Positions 29,249 through 41,099 of a stretch of 64,000 nucleotides of DNA are shown one piece after another. Every line of letters starts with the position of its first letter. The stretch's first letter is position 1. The notes beneath the pieces are model-generated. The model was not told where the DNA came from. It worked only from the letters and a program-made list of their open reading frames with translations, and did not search any database. Origin of the DNA: Calditrichota bacterium (GTDB lineage Bacteria > Calditrichota > Calditrichia > RBG-13-44-9 > J042); assembly GCA_013150955.1 (NCBI GenBank), contig JAADJD010000055.1:96661-160660 (forward strand). The letters run 5' to 3'. Made by a program: the position numbers and the translations under genes.

Positions 29249-30499
29249 CTAATTTGCTTTCCGGGGTACAAACATAACTTTCACTTCCCGGGAAGGATCG
29301 AGGATTTGCCGGGTCAGTTCCCAGACACTTTCCCGATCCACCCGATCAATCGCCTCTAAAACCGCATCAATGGTTTCCAGCCGATGGGTGTAAATTTCCA
29401 TCTTTCCCAGACGCGACATGCGCCGGGCGGTGCTTTCCAGTCCCAGCATCAGGCTACCTTTTAACTGGGACTTGGTCTGCTGCAATTCCTCCGGTTTCAG
29501 GGGAACCTTACGTAGGGCTTCCAGTTCCTGTTCCAGAAGCTGCTCTGCTCGATCCAGGTTCTTTAAATCCGTACCCAGGTAGATGCTGAGCAACCCGGTG
29601 TCGTAGTAAGTATCGATATAGGAATAAATCGAATACGCCACCCCATGTTTTTCCCGAATGTTCTGAAATAAACGGGAACTCATGCCACCGCCCAGAACGG
29701 TGTTCAGCACCAGCAATTCGTACTTGCGCGGATCATTGTACGGCAAAGCGGGGAATCCCACACAGATATGCGATTGATTGATGGGCCGGGGATAAACCCA
29801 TTTTCCGCGTCCATTCGTTTCCGGGGTATTGAGCGACCAGGGATGATTGGTATCCGGAAAATCGAAATAGCGAGCGCACCAGTCTACCAGCTGTTCGTGA
29901 TCCAGATTGCCCGCAGCAGAGATGACCACATTCCTGGCATAATAAAATTGATGGTAGAATTCCAGCAAGTCCGCCTGGGTCAACCGGGACACGGTACGGA
30001 CTTCCCCCAGAATCGGGTATCCCAATGCGTGTTCCGGAAACAACGCGCGGGACAGATAATCCTGAATCAATTCGTCGGGACTGTCTTCCAGGGACTGGAT
30101 TTCATCCAGAATCACCAGCCGTTCCTTTTCCATTTCTTCTTCGGGAAAGCGGGAGTGCAGCAGAATGTCTGACAGGACATCGATGGCCCGGGGAAGATGT
30201 TCATCCAGAACCTCCGCGTAATAGCAGGTTAAATCCTTGCTGGTGTAGGCATTAAGATGACCGCCCACAGATTCCAGGCTCCGGGCTATTTCCAGCGGGG
30301 AACGGCGTTCTGTTCCCTTAAACATCATGTGTTCCAGAAAATGCGCGATGCCGTTTTTCTCCGGCGTTTCAAATCGCGTTCCTGTCTTCACCCAGATCCC
30401 GATGGACACAGACCGCACTGAGGGAATCTGTTCCGAGATGATGGTTAATCCCGAGGGTAAAACCGTGCGATTTATTTTTACATCCACCATTGTTTCCAT
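29249..30499 (-). CDS. M16 family zinc peptidase
   Basis: GIAHFLEHMMFKGTERRS (HxxEH) and a processing-peptidase-like C-terminal half. Confidence 0.93.
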   Translation of the reverse strand: METMVDVKINRTVLPSGLTIISEQIPSVRSVSIGIWVKTGTRFETPEKNGIAHFLEHMMFKGTERRSPLEIARSLESVGGHLNAYTSKDLTCYYAEVLDEHLPRAIDVLSDILLHSRFPEEEMEKERLVILDEIQSLEDSPDELIQDYLSRALFPEHALGYPILGEVRTVSRLTQADLLEFYHQFYYARNVVISAAGNLDHEQLVDWCARYFDFPDTNHPWSLNTPETNGRGKWVYPRPINQSHICVGFPALPYNDPRKYELLVLNTVLGGGMSSRLFQNIREKHGVAYSIYSYIDTYYDTGLLSIYLGTDLKNLDRAEQLLEQELEALRKVPLKPEELQQTKSQLKGSLMLGLESTARRMSRLGKMEIYTHRLETIDAVLEAIDRVDRESVWELTRQILDPSREVKVMFVPRKAN

Positions 30500-30760
30500 A
30501 GCATTCCTTTCCGACGGCGCAATTTACAGCACAATCCCGTTTGGTGCAACGTCAGGTTCTTGCTCCAAATAAAAGCCTTTTCCCGTTTAGAACCATCGGG
30601 TTCTTCAAACAATACGCATCCGTACCCGATTTCGTCTGTAAAACCATTTGCTTTCACCCACTTTATACCCGACCATCGCGGTTACTCGACCTGTCATTTT
30701 TTATATTCGTCCAATTACCTGTCTTGCGCCAATTCACAAACCGCGGGTTCAGGATTTCAT

Positions 30761-30927
30761 CCCAGATTATGCATCACCACGAATCACACGAATGGAAACA
30801 AATAAAATCAAAAAAATGCATTGGATTAATTCTGGATGAAAATGTGTTCTGGAGTTTATTCATGGTTTTGTGGACATTTTTGGGTTCCATTCGCGTGATT
30901 CGCGGTCTCGTGCATGATTTGAGTTCA
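30761..30927 (+). repeat. Dispersed foldback repeat, copy D
   Basis: CAGATTATGCATCACCACGAATCACACGAATGGAAAC...TCTGGATGAAAATGTGTTCTGG...CATTCGCGTGATTCGCGGTCTCGTGCATG. Confidence 0.8.
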
Positions 30928-30994
30928 TTGCGGACCCATCAAATTCCCCATTCATTTTTTTCTGCACCGGTCGAGCACGCCAAATCTGGAGAAT

Positions 30995-31026
30995 AAAAAA
31001 CGGGAAACCCACCCCTGGGATTCCCG
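30995..31026 (-). terminator. Rho-independent terminator after pnp
   Basis: CGGGAATCCCaggggTGGGTTTCCCGTTTTTT on the minus strand. Confidence 0.85.
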
Positions 31027-31053
31027 CCCTTCGACGCCGTATGGGTCCGATGT

Positions 31054-33192
31054 TTATTTCTTAAATGGTTTACCGTCCTTGCGATCTTTTCGGTCGGGCT
31101 GTCTTTGCCCGTGCCGACGCAAATATTCCTTGCGGCTCAGGTTAAAACGCCCTTCCCGGTCGATGTTCTTCAAAATCACATGCACCTTATCGCCCACCTT
31201 CACGATGTCGGTGACCGTACCAATCCTGCGCGTATCCAGTTCCGAAATGTGGATCAATCCTTCCTTACCCGGTAGAAATTCCGCAAATGCACCGAAATTG
31301 GTAACCCGCTTAATGACCGCTTCGTATTCTTTACCCACTTCCGGTTCCTCAATGATCGCTTCGATCATCTTCTTTGCCTTCTCGGCCATGGCCACGTCCT
31401 GAGAGGAAATGATGGTAAATCCCGTACCGTCTTCAATATCGATCTTCACTCCCGTTTCTTCGATAATCTGGCGAATGGTGCGACCACCCGGTCCAATCAC
31501 CAGACCAATCTTATCCGCAGGAATGACCAGGGACAGGATACGTGGCGCATAGGGAGAAATCTCAGCCCGTGGCCGATCGATGGTCTGTTCCATGATGTCC
31601 AGAATTTTCAACCGGGCAACTCGGGCTTTCTCCAGCGCTTCCTGCAGGATCTCGTAAGAAAGTCCCGAAATTTTAATATCCATCTGGAAGGCGGTGATGC
31701 CTTCGCGGGTTCCGGCAACCTTGAAGTCCATATCGCCCAGATGATCCTCATCGCCCAGGATGTCGGTCAGGATGCGGACTTCGTCCCCTTCTTTGATCAA
31801 CCCCATGGCAATTCCGGCCACATGGCATTTCACCGGCACGCCGGCGTCCATCAGACTTAGCGAGCCAGCACACACGGTGGCCATGGAAGACGATCCGTTG
31901 GATTCCAGAATATCGGACACGATTCGGATGGTGTAGGGAAAGCTATCCTCATCCGGGAGAACATTTTTCAGGGCACGTTCGGCCAGGTTCCCATGCCCGA
32001 TTTCCCGTCGACTGGGTCCGCGGAAGGGCTTCACCTCGCCCACACTGAATCCCGGAAAGTTGTAGTGCAGCATGTAGCTTTTGCTGGATTCTCCTTCCAG
32101 GGACTCGATGATCTGTTCATCGATTTTGGTTCCCAGGGTGGTGGTGGCCAGGCTCTGGGTTTGTCCGCGGGTAAACAGGGCCGATCCATGAGCACGGGGG
32201 AGAATACCCACCTCGCAGGTCACCGGGCGAATGTCATCCGGTCCGCGCCCATCCAGCCGCCGATTTTCCTCGATGATCATGCGGCGGACTTCGCGTTTCT
32301 CAATCTCTTCCAGCATTTCTTTAATGGCGCTGCGGTACTCTTCGTAATCCTCGCCCAGGGCTTCCATGACCTCATCCCGAATCTCCGACAACCGATCGCG
32401 CCGTTCTTTTTTCTCTTCGATCAAAATTGCCTCTTTAATTTTAGGCAGCGCCAGTTCTTCCACTCGCCGGGGCAGATCCTCCGGAATTTCCGGTTCGGGA
32501 ATTTCCATCTTGGGTTTGGCCACTTCGGCAATCAGTTCCTGCTGCAGTTCAATGATTTCTCGAATATAGCGATGGCCAAATTTGATGGCCTCCAGCATCT
32601 CCTCTTCTGAAATCTCCTGAGATTCGCCTTCCACCATGGTGATGGAATCGTAAGACCCGGCGATGACCAGCTCCAGGGTGCTCTCTTCCAGCTGGGAGAA
32701 GGTGGGATTGATGACAAACTCGCCACCAATTTTTCCCACCCGCACCGACGCGATGGGTTTCTCGAAGGGAATGTCGGAAATGCACAGTGCCGCCGAGGCA
32801 CCAATACCACCCAGAATGTCAGCATCGTTCTCCTGATCGCTGGAGAGAACAAAGACCACCACCTGGGTGTCGTTCTTAAAATTTTTGGGGAAAAGGGGAC
32901 GAATGGGTCGGTCAATTAAACGGGCGCTGAGGATCTCCTTCTCGCTGGGGCGCCCTTCGCGTTTAAAAAAGCCACCAGGAATTCTCCCGGCGGCGTAAGC
33001 ACGTTCCTGATATTCCACAGTCAGGGGAAAAAAATCGATATCCTCACGCGGTTCCTTACTACAGGTTGCGGTTGCCAGAACCATGGTATCGGCATATCGG
33101 ACCAATACCGCGCCGTTGGCCTGCTTGGCAACTCGACCGGTCTCAATAGAAAGGATCCGGCCGCCAATTTCTCGTTCTTTCTTGACAATCAT
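31054..33192 (-). CDS. pnp: Polyribonucleotide nucleotidyltransferase
   Basis: RNase PH domains, KH ([24 protein letters not shown]) and S1 domain. Confidence 0.97.
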   Translation of the reverse strand: MIVKKEREIGGRILSIETGRVAKQANGAVLVRYADTMVLATATCSKEPREDIDFFPLTVEYQERAYAAGRIPGGFFKREGRPSEKEILSARLIDRPIRPLFPKNFKNDTQVVVFVLSSDQENDADILGGIGASAALCISDIPFEKPIASVRVGKIGGEFVINPTFSQLEESTLELVIAGSYDSITMVEGESQEISEEEMLEAIKFGHRYIREIIELQQELIAEVAKPKMEIPEPEIPEDLPRRVEELALPKIKEAILIEEKKERRDRLSEIRDEVMEALGEDYEEYRSAIKEMLEEIEKREVRRMIIEENRRLDGRGPDDIRPVTCEVGILPRAHGSALFTRGQTQSLATTTLGTKIDEQIIESLEGESSKSYMLHYNFPGFSVGEVKPFRGPSRREIGHGNLAERALKNVLPDEDSFPYTIRIVSDILESNGSSSMATVCAGSLSLMDAGVPVKCHVAGIAMGLIKEGDEVRILTDILGDEDHLGDMDFKVAGTREGITAFQMDIKISGLSYEILQEALEKARVARLKILDIMEQTIDRPRAEISPYAPRILSLVIPADKIGLVIGPGGRTIRQIIEETGVKIDIEDGTGFTIISSQDVAMAEKAKKMIEAIIEEPEVGKEYEAVIKRVTNFGAFAEFLPGKEGLIHISELDTRRIGTVTDIVKVGDKVHVILKNIDREGRFNLSRKEYLRRHGQRQPDRKDRKDGKPFKK

Positions 33193-33208
33193 AATTCTCT
33201 TAACCTTT

Positions 33209-33478
33209 TTATCTTCTTAATCCCAATGCATTGATAATGGCTCGGTAGCGTTCGATGTCCTTCCGGGCCAAATAATTTAATAATCGCCGCCGCTGACCTA
33301 CCAGCTTCAGCAGTCCCCGACGCGAATGATGATCTTTACGATGCGTTTTTAAATGCTCCGTCAATTGAAGGATCCGATGCGTTAGCAGGGCAATCTGAAC
33401 TTCCGTCCGCCCGGAATCTTTCGGATTGGTACCAAATTTTTTGATGATTTCCAGCTTTTCCTCTTTGGTCAAAGCCAT
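33209..33478 (-). CDS. rpsO: 30S ribosomal protein S15
   Basis: [70 protein letters not shown]. Confidence 0.97.
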   Translation of the reverse strand: MALTKEEKLEIIKKFGTNPKDSGRTEVQIALLTHRILQLTEHLKTHRKDHHSRRGLLKLVGQRRRLLNYLARKDIERYRAIINALGLRR

Positions 33479-33494
33479 AAACGCGCCTCCAAAA

Positions 33495-34412
33495 TTATAT
33501 TTTCTCACAAATTTCTTTATCCTTTCTTAATTGAGTTTTCAATGCCTCGATGGTGCTGAACTTTTGTTCAGGACGAATGAATTTCTTAAACAAAATGACC
33601 ACTTCTTTTCCATATATTAAACTTTGAAAATTAAATATGTGAACTTCAGAAGTCAAGGACTCAATATTATTAAAGGTCGGACGATATCCGATATTCATCA
33701 TGCCTTTGTAACGCTGCTCTCCCAGAATCACGTCCACCGCATATACGCCCCGTGCCGGGATGATTTTGTGTGGATCAACGGGCTCGATATTGGCCGTGGG
33801 GAATCCGATATCCTTTCCCCGACCATCCCCTTCCACAATGCGCCCTTTTAAACGATACGGTCGCCCCAGAAAAGTAGCTGCTTTCTCCACCTGCCCTTCT
33901 TTTAACAATTGTCGAATCAGTGAGCTGCTAACCACTTCGCCTTCAATTTGAACCGGTCCCACCCGTTCCACCGAAAATCCGAAGCGCCTTCCCAAATCGA
34001 TTAAACGTTCAAAGGTGCCTTCCCGATTCCGTCCAAAATGATGATCATAACCGATGACCAGGTCGCGAACACGCAACCGATCCAGTAAAATGTCCCTGAC
34101 AAAGGTTTCGTAATCCAGGCGGGCAAATTCAGGGGTAAAAGGAATAACCAGCACCTGATCGATCTGAAATTGACGAAATTGCTCCAGTTTCTCTTCCAGA
34201 TCGGTGATTAACTGGACCGTTCCTTTGCCCAGTACAATTTTGGGATGCGGTTCGAAGGTAACGATGGTACTGAGGCGGCGGTGATGCCGCGCCAGCTCCT
34301 TCAGTCGGCGAATCAACTGCTGGTGCCCCAGATGCACTCCATCAAACGATCCCACCGTGGCACTGGTATCCTGCTCCAGCTTTAAATCCTTCCAATCGCG
34401 ATATATTTTCAT
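33495..34412 (-). CDS. ribF: Bifunctional riboflavin kinase/FAD synthetase
   Basis: [39 protein letters not shown]. Confidence 0.95.
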   Translation of the reverse strand: MKIYRDWKDLKLEQDTSATVGSFDGVHLGHQQLIRRLKELARHHRRLSTIVTFEPHPKIVLGKGTVQLITDLEEKLEQFRQFQIDQVLVIPFTPEFARLDYETFVRDILLDRLRVRDLVIGYDHHFGRNREGTFERLIDLGRRFGFSVERVGPVQIEGEVVSSSLIRQLLKEGQVEKAATFLGRPYRLKGRIVEGDGRGKDIGFPTANIEPVDPHKIIPARGVYAVDVILGEQRYKGMMNIGYRPTFNNIESLTSEVHIFNFQSLIYGKEVVILFKKFIRPEQKFSTIEALKTQLRKDKEICEKI

Positions 34413-35104
34413 GACCCACCCGCATCCGTTCGTTTGTGCTGCGCTTCCACATCCTGAATGGATAGCGCATCCTCCAGGCGATAGGGACCAATCCGGGTCC
34501 GAATCAATGCCCGAAGATATCCCACCGTTCCCAACCTGTTGGCAATATCCCTGGCCAGGGTACGCACGTAGGTTCCCCGGCTACAGAGGATGCGAATTTT
34601 CAAATAATCCTTTCCCCAATCCAGCAACTCCAGTTCGTAAATACGAACCGTTTTGAACAACCTGGGCACCGCTTTGCCTTTACGGGCCAGCTTGTACAAC
34701 CGTTTTCCCTGAAACTTTGCCGCCGAATAGGCCGGGATCTCCTGCTCAATCTCCCCCACAAACTGCTGCAGGACGTCTTTCAGAAGGGCCTCGTTGAGTT
34801 CGGGCACCGGCGCTTCCTGAACCACCGTTCCTTCCGGATCCAGGGTGTCGGTTTGTTTTCCCAGCTGAATTTCGGCCACATATTCCTTGGGCAGATCCAT
34901 TAACCGATCCACCTGCTTGGTGGCCCGTCCCAGACAGATCAACAAAACGCCCTCGGCAAAAGGATCCAGCGTACCGGCATGCCCAACCTTCTTTATACGG
35001 GTAAGATTTCGGATTTTTTTCACCACATCAAAGGACGTCCAGTGGGCTGGTTTGCGGATTACCAGGATTTCACCCGATTCATTTGCTGCCGCTGTTGTCT
35101 TCAT
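34409..35104 (-). CDS. truB: tRNA pseudouridine(55) synthase
   Basis: KKVGHAGTLDPFAEGVLLICLGRATK. Confidence 0.95.
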   Translation of the reverse strand: MKTTAAANESGEILVIRKPAHWTSFDVVKKIRNLTRIKKVGHAGTLDPFAEGVLLICLGRATKQVDRLMDLPKEYVAEIQLGKQTDTLDPEGTVVQEAPVPELNEALLKDVLQQFVGEIEQEIPAYSAAKFQGKRLYKLARKGKAVPRLFKTVRIYELELLDWGKDYLKIRILCSRGTYVRTLARDIANRLGTVGYLRALIRTRIGPYRLEDALSIQDVEAQHKRTDAGGS

Positions 35105-35456
35105 CCTGATCTTTTTTGATCTGTTTCAACAGGTTTTCGATTCGCTGGGCGTACTCAAAAGTGTCGTCGATGAAAAACCGCAATTCGGGGATAAAGCGGA
35201 CTTTCAGATGGGGCGCCATTTCACTCCGGATAAAATTTTTGGCCCGATTGAGCACTTCCAGGGACTTCTCCGCGGCCTCGCGATCTCCCAGTGCGGTAAA
35301 ATAAACGGAGGCGATGCGCAGGTCTCCACTGATTTTTACGTGGGTGATGGTAATGAATCCCTTATTGGGATCTTTGATCTTCCGATCGACGATCACGCTG
35401 ATCAGTTTTTTAATCTGATCGGCCAGCTTCTTCTGGCGAATGGTTTCTACCGCCAT
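35079..35456 (-). CDS. rbfA: Ribosome-binding factor A
   Basis: FITITHVKISGDLRIASVYFTALGD; RSEMAPHLKVRFIPELRFFIDDTFEYAQRIENLL. Confidence 0.92.
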   Translation of the reverse strand: MAVETIRQKKLADQIKKLISVIVDRKIKDPNKGFITITHVKISGDLRIASVYFTALGDREAAEKSLEVLNRAKNFIRSEMAPHLKVRFIPELRFFIDDTFEYAQRIENLLKQIKKDQDEDNSGSK

Positions 35457-35567
35457 TTTCGCTCCTTACCTGTAATCTGGATGGGTTTCCGCACTTCCCT
35501 GTACCGCCATTCCGTCGACCCCTTCAGCAGCGGGCAAAATGCAACCCGAAGCCTTCTCCACAATGCT

Positions 35568-35849
35568 TTAAATAAATTCCAGGGAATGATCCACAATCTG
35601 GGCCATTCCGTTGTTGTCAATCAACTTAAAAATGGCGTTCATGTTCTTTTCCACGTACTTGAAATCGTTACCGATCTGCACAATCCCCAGTCGCGCGCGT
35701 TGCCACTTGTCCACAAAGTCCACTTCGGCAATGGAAACGTTATATTTGTGCCCAATGCGATCCTTTATGCCGCGGATGATCATGCGCTTTTCCTTTAAAG
35801 AACCCGCACCGGGCAAGTACAAATCAACCGTTAATACCCCGATTACCAT
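35568..35849 (-). CDS. DUF503 family protein
   Basis: VGVLTVDLYLPGAGSLKEKRMIIRGIKDRI; between infB and rbfA as is typical. Confidence 0.88.
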   Translation of the reverse strand: MVIGVLTVDLYLPGAGSLKEKRMIIRGIKDRIGHKYNVSIAEVDFVDKWQRARLGIVQIGNDFKYVEKNMNAIFKLIDNNGMAQIVDHSLEFI

Positions 35850-35856
35850 TATTCCA

Positions 35857-38769
35857 TCAATTGGTTTTGCTGACCTGATCCAGGGTTCGGGCTTCTTTTA
35901 CAATTTCGTAAGCTTCAATAATATCGCCAACTTTGATGTCGTTGAAATTCTCCAGCATCATCCCGCATTCGTATCCGGCCTGAACTTCGCGGACGTCCTC
36001 TTTAAACCGCTTCAGGGAAGCCAGCTTCCCGTCGTAAATTTCTACATCGTTTCGAATCAACCGGACATTGCTGTTCCGGGTAATCTTGCCATTCAATACG
36101 TAACACCCGGCCACCGTTCCCAGTCGGGAGATCTTGAAGGTCTCGCGAACCTCGGCGGTACCCAGCAGAATTTCTCGCTCTTCGGGTTCCAGCATTCCTT
36201 CCAGCGCCTTCTTGACATCCTCGATGGCATCGTAGATCACCTTGTAGAGGCGGATGTCCACATGCTCCTGTTCGGCAAGTTCTTTGGCCTTTGGGGTGGG
36301 ACGCACGTGGAAACCGATGATGATGGCATTCGACGCTGCAGCCAGCAGGACGTCCGATTCGGAAATGGGGCCAACCGCCCGACGAATCACTTCCACAGCC
36401 ACTTCGTCCTGGGACAGTTGCAACAGGGCATCGGCCAGTGCCTGTGCAGATCCATCCACATCGGCCTTCACCATGATGTTCAACTTCTTCACAGCTCCTT
36501 CGCGAATTTGCCGCGAGAATTCGTCCAGCGTCATGGTGCGGGTCTTGCGGAAGTCCTGCTCGCGCTTTAACTGCTGCCGCCGTTGGGCAATTTCCTTCAC
36601 CTTCTTCTCGTCCTCCATGACCACAAACCGGTCACCCGCTTCGGGCACGCCATCGATACCCAGCACCTGTACCGGCGTGGACGGCCCGGCCGACTCCACC
36701 CGTTGCCCGCGTTCATTCAACAGGCTGCGCACACGTCCCCAGTGCTGGCCCACCACAAAATAATCGCCGACCCGCAGCGTACCTTCCTGAATCAACACCG
36801 TGGCCACCGGGCCTTTGCCCTTGTCCAGTTTGGCCTCCAGCACCACACCGCGGGCTTTTTTGTTGGGATTGGCCTTCAGCTCCAGCAACTCGGCTTCCAG
36901 CAGAATCTTTTCCAGCAATTCATCGACCCCCTGCCCGGTTTTGGCAGAAACTTCCACCACCTGGTACGTTCCACCCCAATCTTCGACCAGAATATTCCGT
37001 TCTGCCAGTTGTTTGCGAATGGCCTGGGGATCGGCGTTGGGCTTGTCGATTTTATTAATGGCAATCACGATGGGCACACCGGCTGCGCGGGCATGGTCGA
37101 TGGCCTCTTCCGTTTGCGGCATGACCCGATCGTCTGCGGCAATCACCAGCACCACAATGTCCGTAACCTGCGCTCCCCGCGCCCGCATGGCGGTAAACGC
37201 TTCGTGACCCGGCGTGTCCAGAAAGGTAATCTTTCGGCCATCTTCCAGTTCCACTTCATAAGCCCCAATGTGCTGGGTAATGCCCCCCGCTTCTCCCGCT
37301 ACCACGTTGGTGTTCCGGATATAATCCAGCAAGGAGGTTTTCCCATGATCCACGTGTCCCATGATGGTGACCACCGGTGGACGCGGCTGGAGATCTTCCG
37401 GACGATCTTCTTCGGATTCTTCTTCCAGAATCTCCGCCGCAAACTCCTCTTCCTCTTCCACCTTGTAACCAAACTCTTCGGCCAGCAGCTTGATGGTATC
37501 CATATCCAGCCGCTGGTTGATGGTCACGATAAGTCCCAGTTCCAGACATTTGCGGATAATTTCCGAGGCCGGAACGTCCATCAGGTTGGCCAGATCCTGC
37601 GTGGTGATGAATTCGGTAACTTTAATAACGTTTTCTTCAATTTCCTCTTCGTCACGATCTTTGACTTTTTTCCGCTTTTTACGCCCGGTACCCGCATCGC
37701 GCATCTCTGCCAGGGTTTTCCGCAGGGTTTCTTCCACCTCTTTCTGATCCACTTCCTTTTTCTTCTTCCCGCGTTTCTTGCGCCCTTCTTTGGCGGGTTT
37801 CACCACCTCTTCGCCTTCTTCCTCTTCCTCAATGGCGCGCAGATCGCGTTTAAACTTTTTGCCTTCTTTGCGGATCATTTCAAACGCCTTGCGGCGGCGG
37901 GCTTCCCGTTCGTCTTCCAGTTCCTTCTTGGTCTTCTTCTTCCCTTTTTTCCGCTCTTTCTTGCGTTCTTCTTCCAGCGTTTTTTCTTCCAGTTGCTCGG
38001 GGGTCAATTTCGGTTCCGCCCGTTCTTCCGCGGCGGCCTTTTCAATCAGGTCAGCGGGACGGGCTTTTTTACCCTCCTCGCGAATGCGCTTCAGAATACG
38101 TCGCTGGCGCTCCCGCTTTTCACGCTCCTCTTCTTCCAGACGCTTCAGGTACTCCCTGGCCATGGGGTGATCCACAATATCGCCCACCTTGGGCTTGGGT
38201 TCTTCTCTGGCTTCTGCAGGTGTTTCCTCAGCCTTTTCTTCCGTTTCCGGTGTTTCCACAGCGGCTTCGGCTTCAGCGGCAGGTTCCTCCCCTTCCTCTG
38301 CCGTTTCTGCCGGGGGTGCTTCCGGGGTAACCTCTTCGGGCTGGGGTACGGCTTCAACCGTGGTTTCTACCGGTTCTTCCACAGGGGCTTCAGGGGATTC
38401 TGCCGGGGCAGTTTCCTCGGGTTTAATCTCTTCCACCGGTTCCGGCGATGCTTCCGTCGGTGCCGTGGGCGTCTCGGCCGTCTCCCTGGGGGTTACCTCC
38501 GCAGCGGCCTCAGCCGCCCGCTCCACACTGGCCGCCTTCTGTTCCTCTAACTTCTTCTCCATGCGGCGCTTCTGCAACTTCTCGGCCGCCTTCTTTTCGT
38601 GGGCAAACCGCTGCAAAATCTCATCATAAACCTCATCGGTGATGATCATGTTCAGGCCTTTAACGGTATAGCCCTTCTTCTCCAGAAATTCCTTAATCGT
38701 TCCCGAGGAAAGATTCAACTCCTTGGCGACCTGAAATAATTTTCGCTTTTTCTTTGTGGTCACTGCCAT
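35857..38769 (-). CDS. infB: Translation initiation factor IF-2
   Basis: IF2_N domain, long charged linker, [36 protein letters not shown]. Confidence 0.97.
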   Translation of the reverse strand: MAVTTKKKRKLFQVAKELNLSSGTIKEFLEKKGYTVKGLNMIITDEVYDEILQRFAHEKKAAEKLQKRRMEKKLEEQKAASVERAAEAAAEVTPRETAETPTAPTEASPEPVEEIKPEETAPAESPEAPVEEPVETTVEAVPQPEEVTPEAPPAETAEEGEEPAAEAEAAVETPETEEKAEETPAEAREEPKPKVGDIVDHPMAREYLKRLEEEEREKRERQRRILKRIREEGKKARPADLIEKAAAEERAEPKLTPEQLEEKTLEEERKKERKKGKKKTKKELEDEREARRRKAFEMIRKEGKKFKRDLRAIEEEEEGEEVVKPAKEGRKKRGKKKKEVDQKEVEETLRKTLAEMRDAGTGRKKRKKVKDRDEEEIEENVIKVTEFITTQDLANLMDVPASEIIRKCLELGLIVTINQRLDMDTIKLLAEEFGYKVEEEEEFAAEILEEESEEDRPEDLQPRPPVVTIMGHVDHGKTSLLDYIRNTNVVAGEAGGITQHIGAYEVELEDGRKITFLDTPGHEAFTAMRARGAQVTDIVVLVIAADDRVMPQTEEAIDHARAAGVPIVIAINKIDKPNADPQAIRKQLAERNILVEDWGGTYQVVEVSAKTGQGVDELLEKILLEAELLELKANPNKKARGVVLEAKLDKGKGPVATVLIQEGTLRVGDYFVVGQHWGRVRSLLNERGQRVESAGPSTPVQVLGIDGVPEAGDRFVVMEDEKKVKEIAQRRQQLKREQDFRKTRTMTLDEFSRQIREGAVKKLNIMVKADVDGSAQALADALLQLSQDEVAVEVIRRAVGPISESDVLLAAASNAIIIGFHVRPTPKAKELAEQEHVDIRLYKVIYDAIEDVKKALEGMLEPEEREILLGTAEVRETFKISRLGTVAGCYVLNGKITRNSNVRLIRNDVEIYDGKLASLKRFKEDVREVQAGYECGMMLENFNDIKVGDIIEAYEIVKEARTLDQVSKTN

Positions 38770-38777
38770 TGAAACCC

Positions 38778-39107
38778 CTAATTTAGATGTTTTAAAAACC
38801 CTCTTGCCATTTCCCCACGACGCATTCCGATGATCTTGAACCGATCGATTCCCAACCAGGTGCGCCAGGGAAGATCATCTTGCATGGCGAACACCGGCAC
38901 CCGATGCCGCTCGGCAATCCATCGGATGCGTTTCGCCGAATCCGCCGAAATTTCTTCGCTAAGCAACACAAATGCAATCTTATTTTTTTCAATATTGCGT
39001 TTCACCGCTTCAAATCCCAGTTCCACCAATCTGGCGCGAAGCGCCAATCCCATTAATCCCACCAATTTCTCGTTCAATCGAATCTTCCGTTCTGTTTCAC
39101 CGGTCAT
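38778..39107 (-). CDS. L7Ae-family ribosomal/RNA-binding protein (YlxQ-like)
   Basis: [47 protein letters not shown]; between infB and nusA. Confidence 0.8.
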   Translation of the reverse strand: MTGETERKIRLNEKLVGLMGLALRARLVELGFEAVKRNIEKNKIAFVLLSEEISADSAKRIRWIAERHRVPVFAMQDDLPWRTWLGIDRFKIIGMRRGEMARGFLKHLN

Positions 39108-39180
39108 TTCATCTCAAACGGCTCATTTTTCTGGGAAGAAACCGTTGTTGCCAACGATTGCCCCGGAGCCGCATACACCG

Positions 39181-40473
39181 TTAAATGTTCAGCTGCTGCA
39201 GAATCTTCTGCGCTGTTTTCTGGCCGATTCCCGGAATTTCCAGCAGTCCCTGCAGGCCCAGTCCTTTTACCTCTTCTGCGGTCTTGATACCGGCTTCCTT
39301 CAGTTTTTCCACAATTTTGGGACTCAGACCAGGTATTTCTTCAACCGCCATATCGGTATCGGCTTCGGCGGTCTTTTCGTAGTACTCGGATTCTTTAATC
39401 AACTCGATCTGGTAACCGGTCAGCTCTTCCGCCAGCTCCAGATTGACCTCCCCGCGTCCCATGGCAATGCCCATGTCCTTGTCTGGAATGATGGCCACTG
39501 CCATTTTCTGATCTTTTTCGACCAGCACCCGCAGGGGTTTGGCCGGGGTAAGAGCCCGCGCAATGTAGACTTCCGGTTCCGAGGAATAGGCAATTACATC
39601 GATCTTTTCGCCATTCAGTTCGCGCACCACGGACTGAATGCGCACGCCACGCATGCCCACACAGGCTCCCACGGGATCGATGCGCTTGTCCATGGATTCC
39701 ACCGCAATTTTGGTGCGTTCACCCGGACGCCGTGCCACGGCCTTGATTTCCACGATGCCATCAAAAATTTCCGGCACTTCGATTTCAAACAGACGAATCA
39801 GGAACCGCTTATCGGCACGGGAGACGATGATCTCCGGTCGACTCCCCTGCCGGCGGCGCCGGGGACGATCGAAATCTTCTTCCTCTTCCAGTAACACTTC
39901 CGGCTTAACCACTTCCTTAATCAAAGCTCGCACACTCTCGCCGCGACGCAACTTCTCGCCCGGTATGCACTCCTTTCGGGGCATAAACATCTCGGTTCGG
40001 TCTACATTAATAAAATAGCCCGCCCGCGTTTCCTGATGCACATCGCCAATGATGATTTCACCCACGCGGGAGCTGTACTCGTCATAAATTTTTCGTTTTT
40101 CGTATTCCCGAATGCGCTGCAACAGGGTTTGCTTGGCAATGTTGATCAGACGACGGCCAAAATCCTCCGGGTTGACCACTTCGGCCAGAATTTCCCCTTC
40201 TTCCACATCGGGATCAATCTTTTTCGCTTCTTCCAGGGAAATTTCCCGTCGGGGATCGGTCACTTCTTTTACCACTTCCTTTTCCACATACAGCTCCACG
40301 TCCCCCCGATCGATATTCACAATCACATCGAATTCGGCCTCTTCCCCGTATTTACGCTTCATCAGGGTGACAAATATATCTTCCAGAATGTCCCGCAAAT
40401 CCTCTTTGCTGATGCGTTTTTCTTTGGCGATTTCGCTTGCGGCAATAATAATTTGACTCTTCATAAATCCCAT
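39181..40473 (-). CDS. nusA: Transcription termination/antitermination factor NusA
   Basis: S1/KH domains (VDPVGACVGMRGVRIQSVVRELNGEKIDVI variant) and C-terminal HhH. Confidence 0.96.
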   Translation of the reverse strand: MGFMKSQIIIAASEIAKEKRISKEDLRDILEDIFVTLMKRKYGEEAEFDVIVNIDRGDVELYVEKEVVKEVTDPRREISLEEAKKIDPDVEEGEILAEVVNPEDFGRRLINIAKQTLLQRIREYEKRKIYDEYSSRVGEIIIGDVHQETRAGYFINVDRTEMFMPRKECIPGEKLRRGESVRALIKEVVKPEVLLEEEEDFDRPRRRRQGSRPEIIVSRADKRFLIRLFEIEVPEIFDGIVEIKAVARRPGERTKIAVESMDKRIDPVGACVGMRGVRIQSVVRELNGEKIDVIAYSSEPEVYIARALTPAKPLRVLVEKDQKMAVAIIPDKDMGIAMGRGEVNLELAEELTGYQIELIKESEYYEKTAEADTDMAVEEIPGLSPKIVEKLKEAGIKTAEEVKGLGLQGLLEIPGIGQKTAQKILQQLNI

Positions 40474-40491
40474 TCACCTCCAATAAACGGT

Positions 40492-40962
40492 TTACCATTT
40501 GATCTTTACCTTTGCCAGCTCGATGGCGGACAAAGGGATGGTAACATCTTGTTTTTTCACCCGGAGCACGATGGCGCCTTCCTGCACTTCCAATAGCTCT
40601 CCGGTCACTTCCCGACGGACATCCTGATCCTGATACTGTACCTTCAGCATCCGCCCGATGTTTTTCCGAAACTGCCAGGGCTGCGTCAGAGGACGATGCA
40701 CGCCCGGCGAAGAAACCTCCAGCCGATAGGAACCCGGAATGACATCGTGCATATCCAGAATATCGCTGATCTCCTGCGTCAAACGGGTGATTTCGGCCAG
40801 GGTAATGCCCCTTTCCGTATCGGCATAAATACTCAGCACTTGATTGTTCCCCGAACCGCGCATTTCCAGATCCACCAGATGATAGAATTGCTCGTCAAAC
40901 AATGGGCGGATGAGTTCCCGAACTTTTTTCAGAATTTCTTCTTTGTCTTCCATCGTGCTCAC
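40492..40962 (-). CDS. rimP: Ribosome maturation factor RimP
   Basis: YRLEVSSPGVHRPLTQPWQFRKNIGRMLKVQY; upstream of nusA. Confidence 0.93.
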   Translation of the reverse strand: MSTMEDKEEILKKVRELIRPLFDEQFYHLVDLEMRGSGNNQVLSIYADTERGITLAEITRLTQEISDILDMHDVIPGSYRLEVSSPGVHRPLTQPWQFRKNIGRMLKVQYQDQDVRREVTGELLEVQEGAIVLRVKKQDVTIPLSAIELAKVKIKW

Positions 40963-40978
40963 TTAACCTGCTGATAAC

Positions 40979-41004
40979 AAAAAAGTGGGTTTAAAACCCA
41001 CTTT
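40979..41004 (-). terminator. Rho-independent terminator after the DHS-like gene
   Basis: AAAGTGGGTTTTAAACCCACTTTTTTG on the minus strand. Confidence 0.8.
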
Positions 41005-41099
41005 CCAGTCCGCAAATTTAACGGTATGCACTCGTAAATGCAAGTGTTTTACTATAAATAAGCGGGGCAAGTTCCTTTTTAGCCGGGAATGGCTGCCGA

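Noticed and set aside
36583-38550. 655-aa plus-strand ORF
   Set aside because: Antisense to the repetitive, charged N-terminal half of infB; the Phe/Gly/His-rich composition is the mirror of Glu/Lys/Ala codons.
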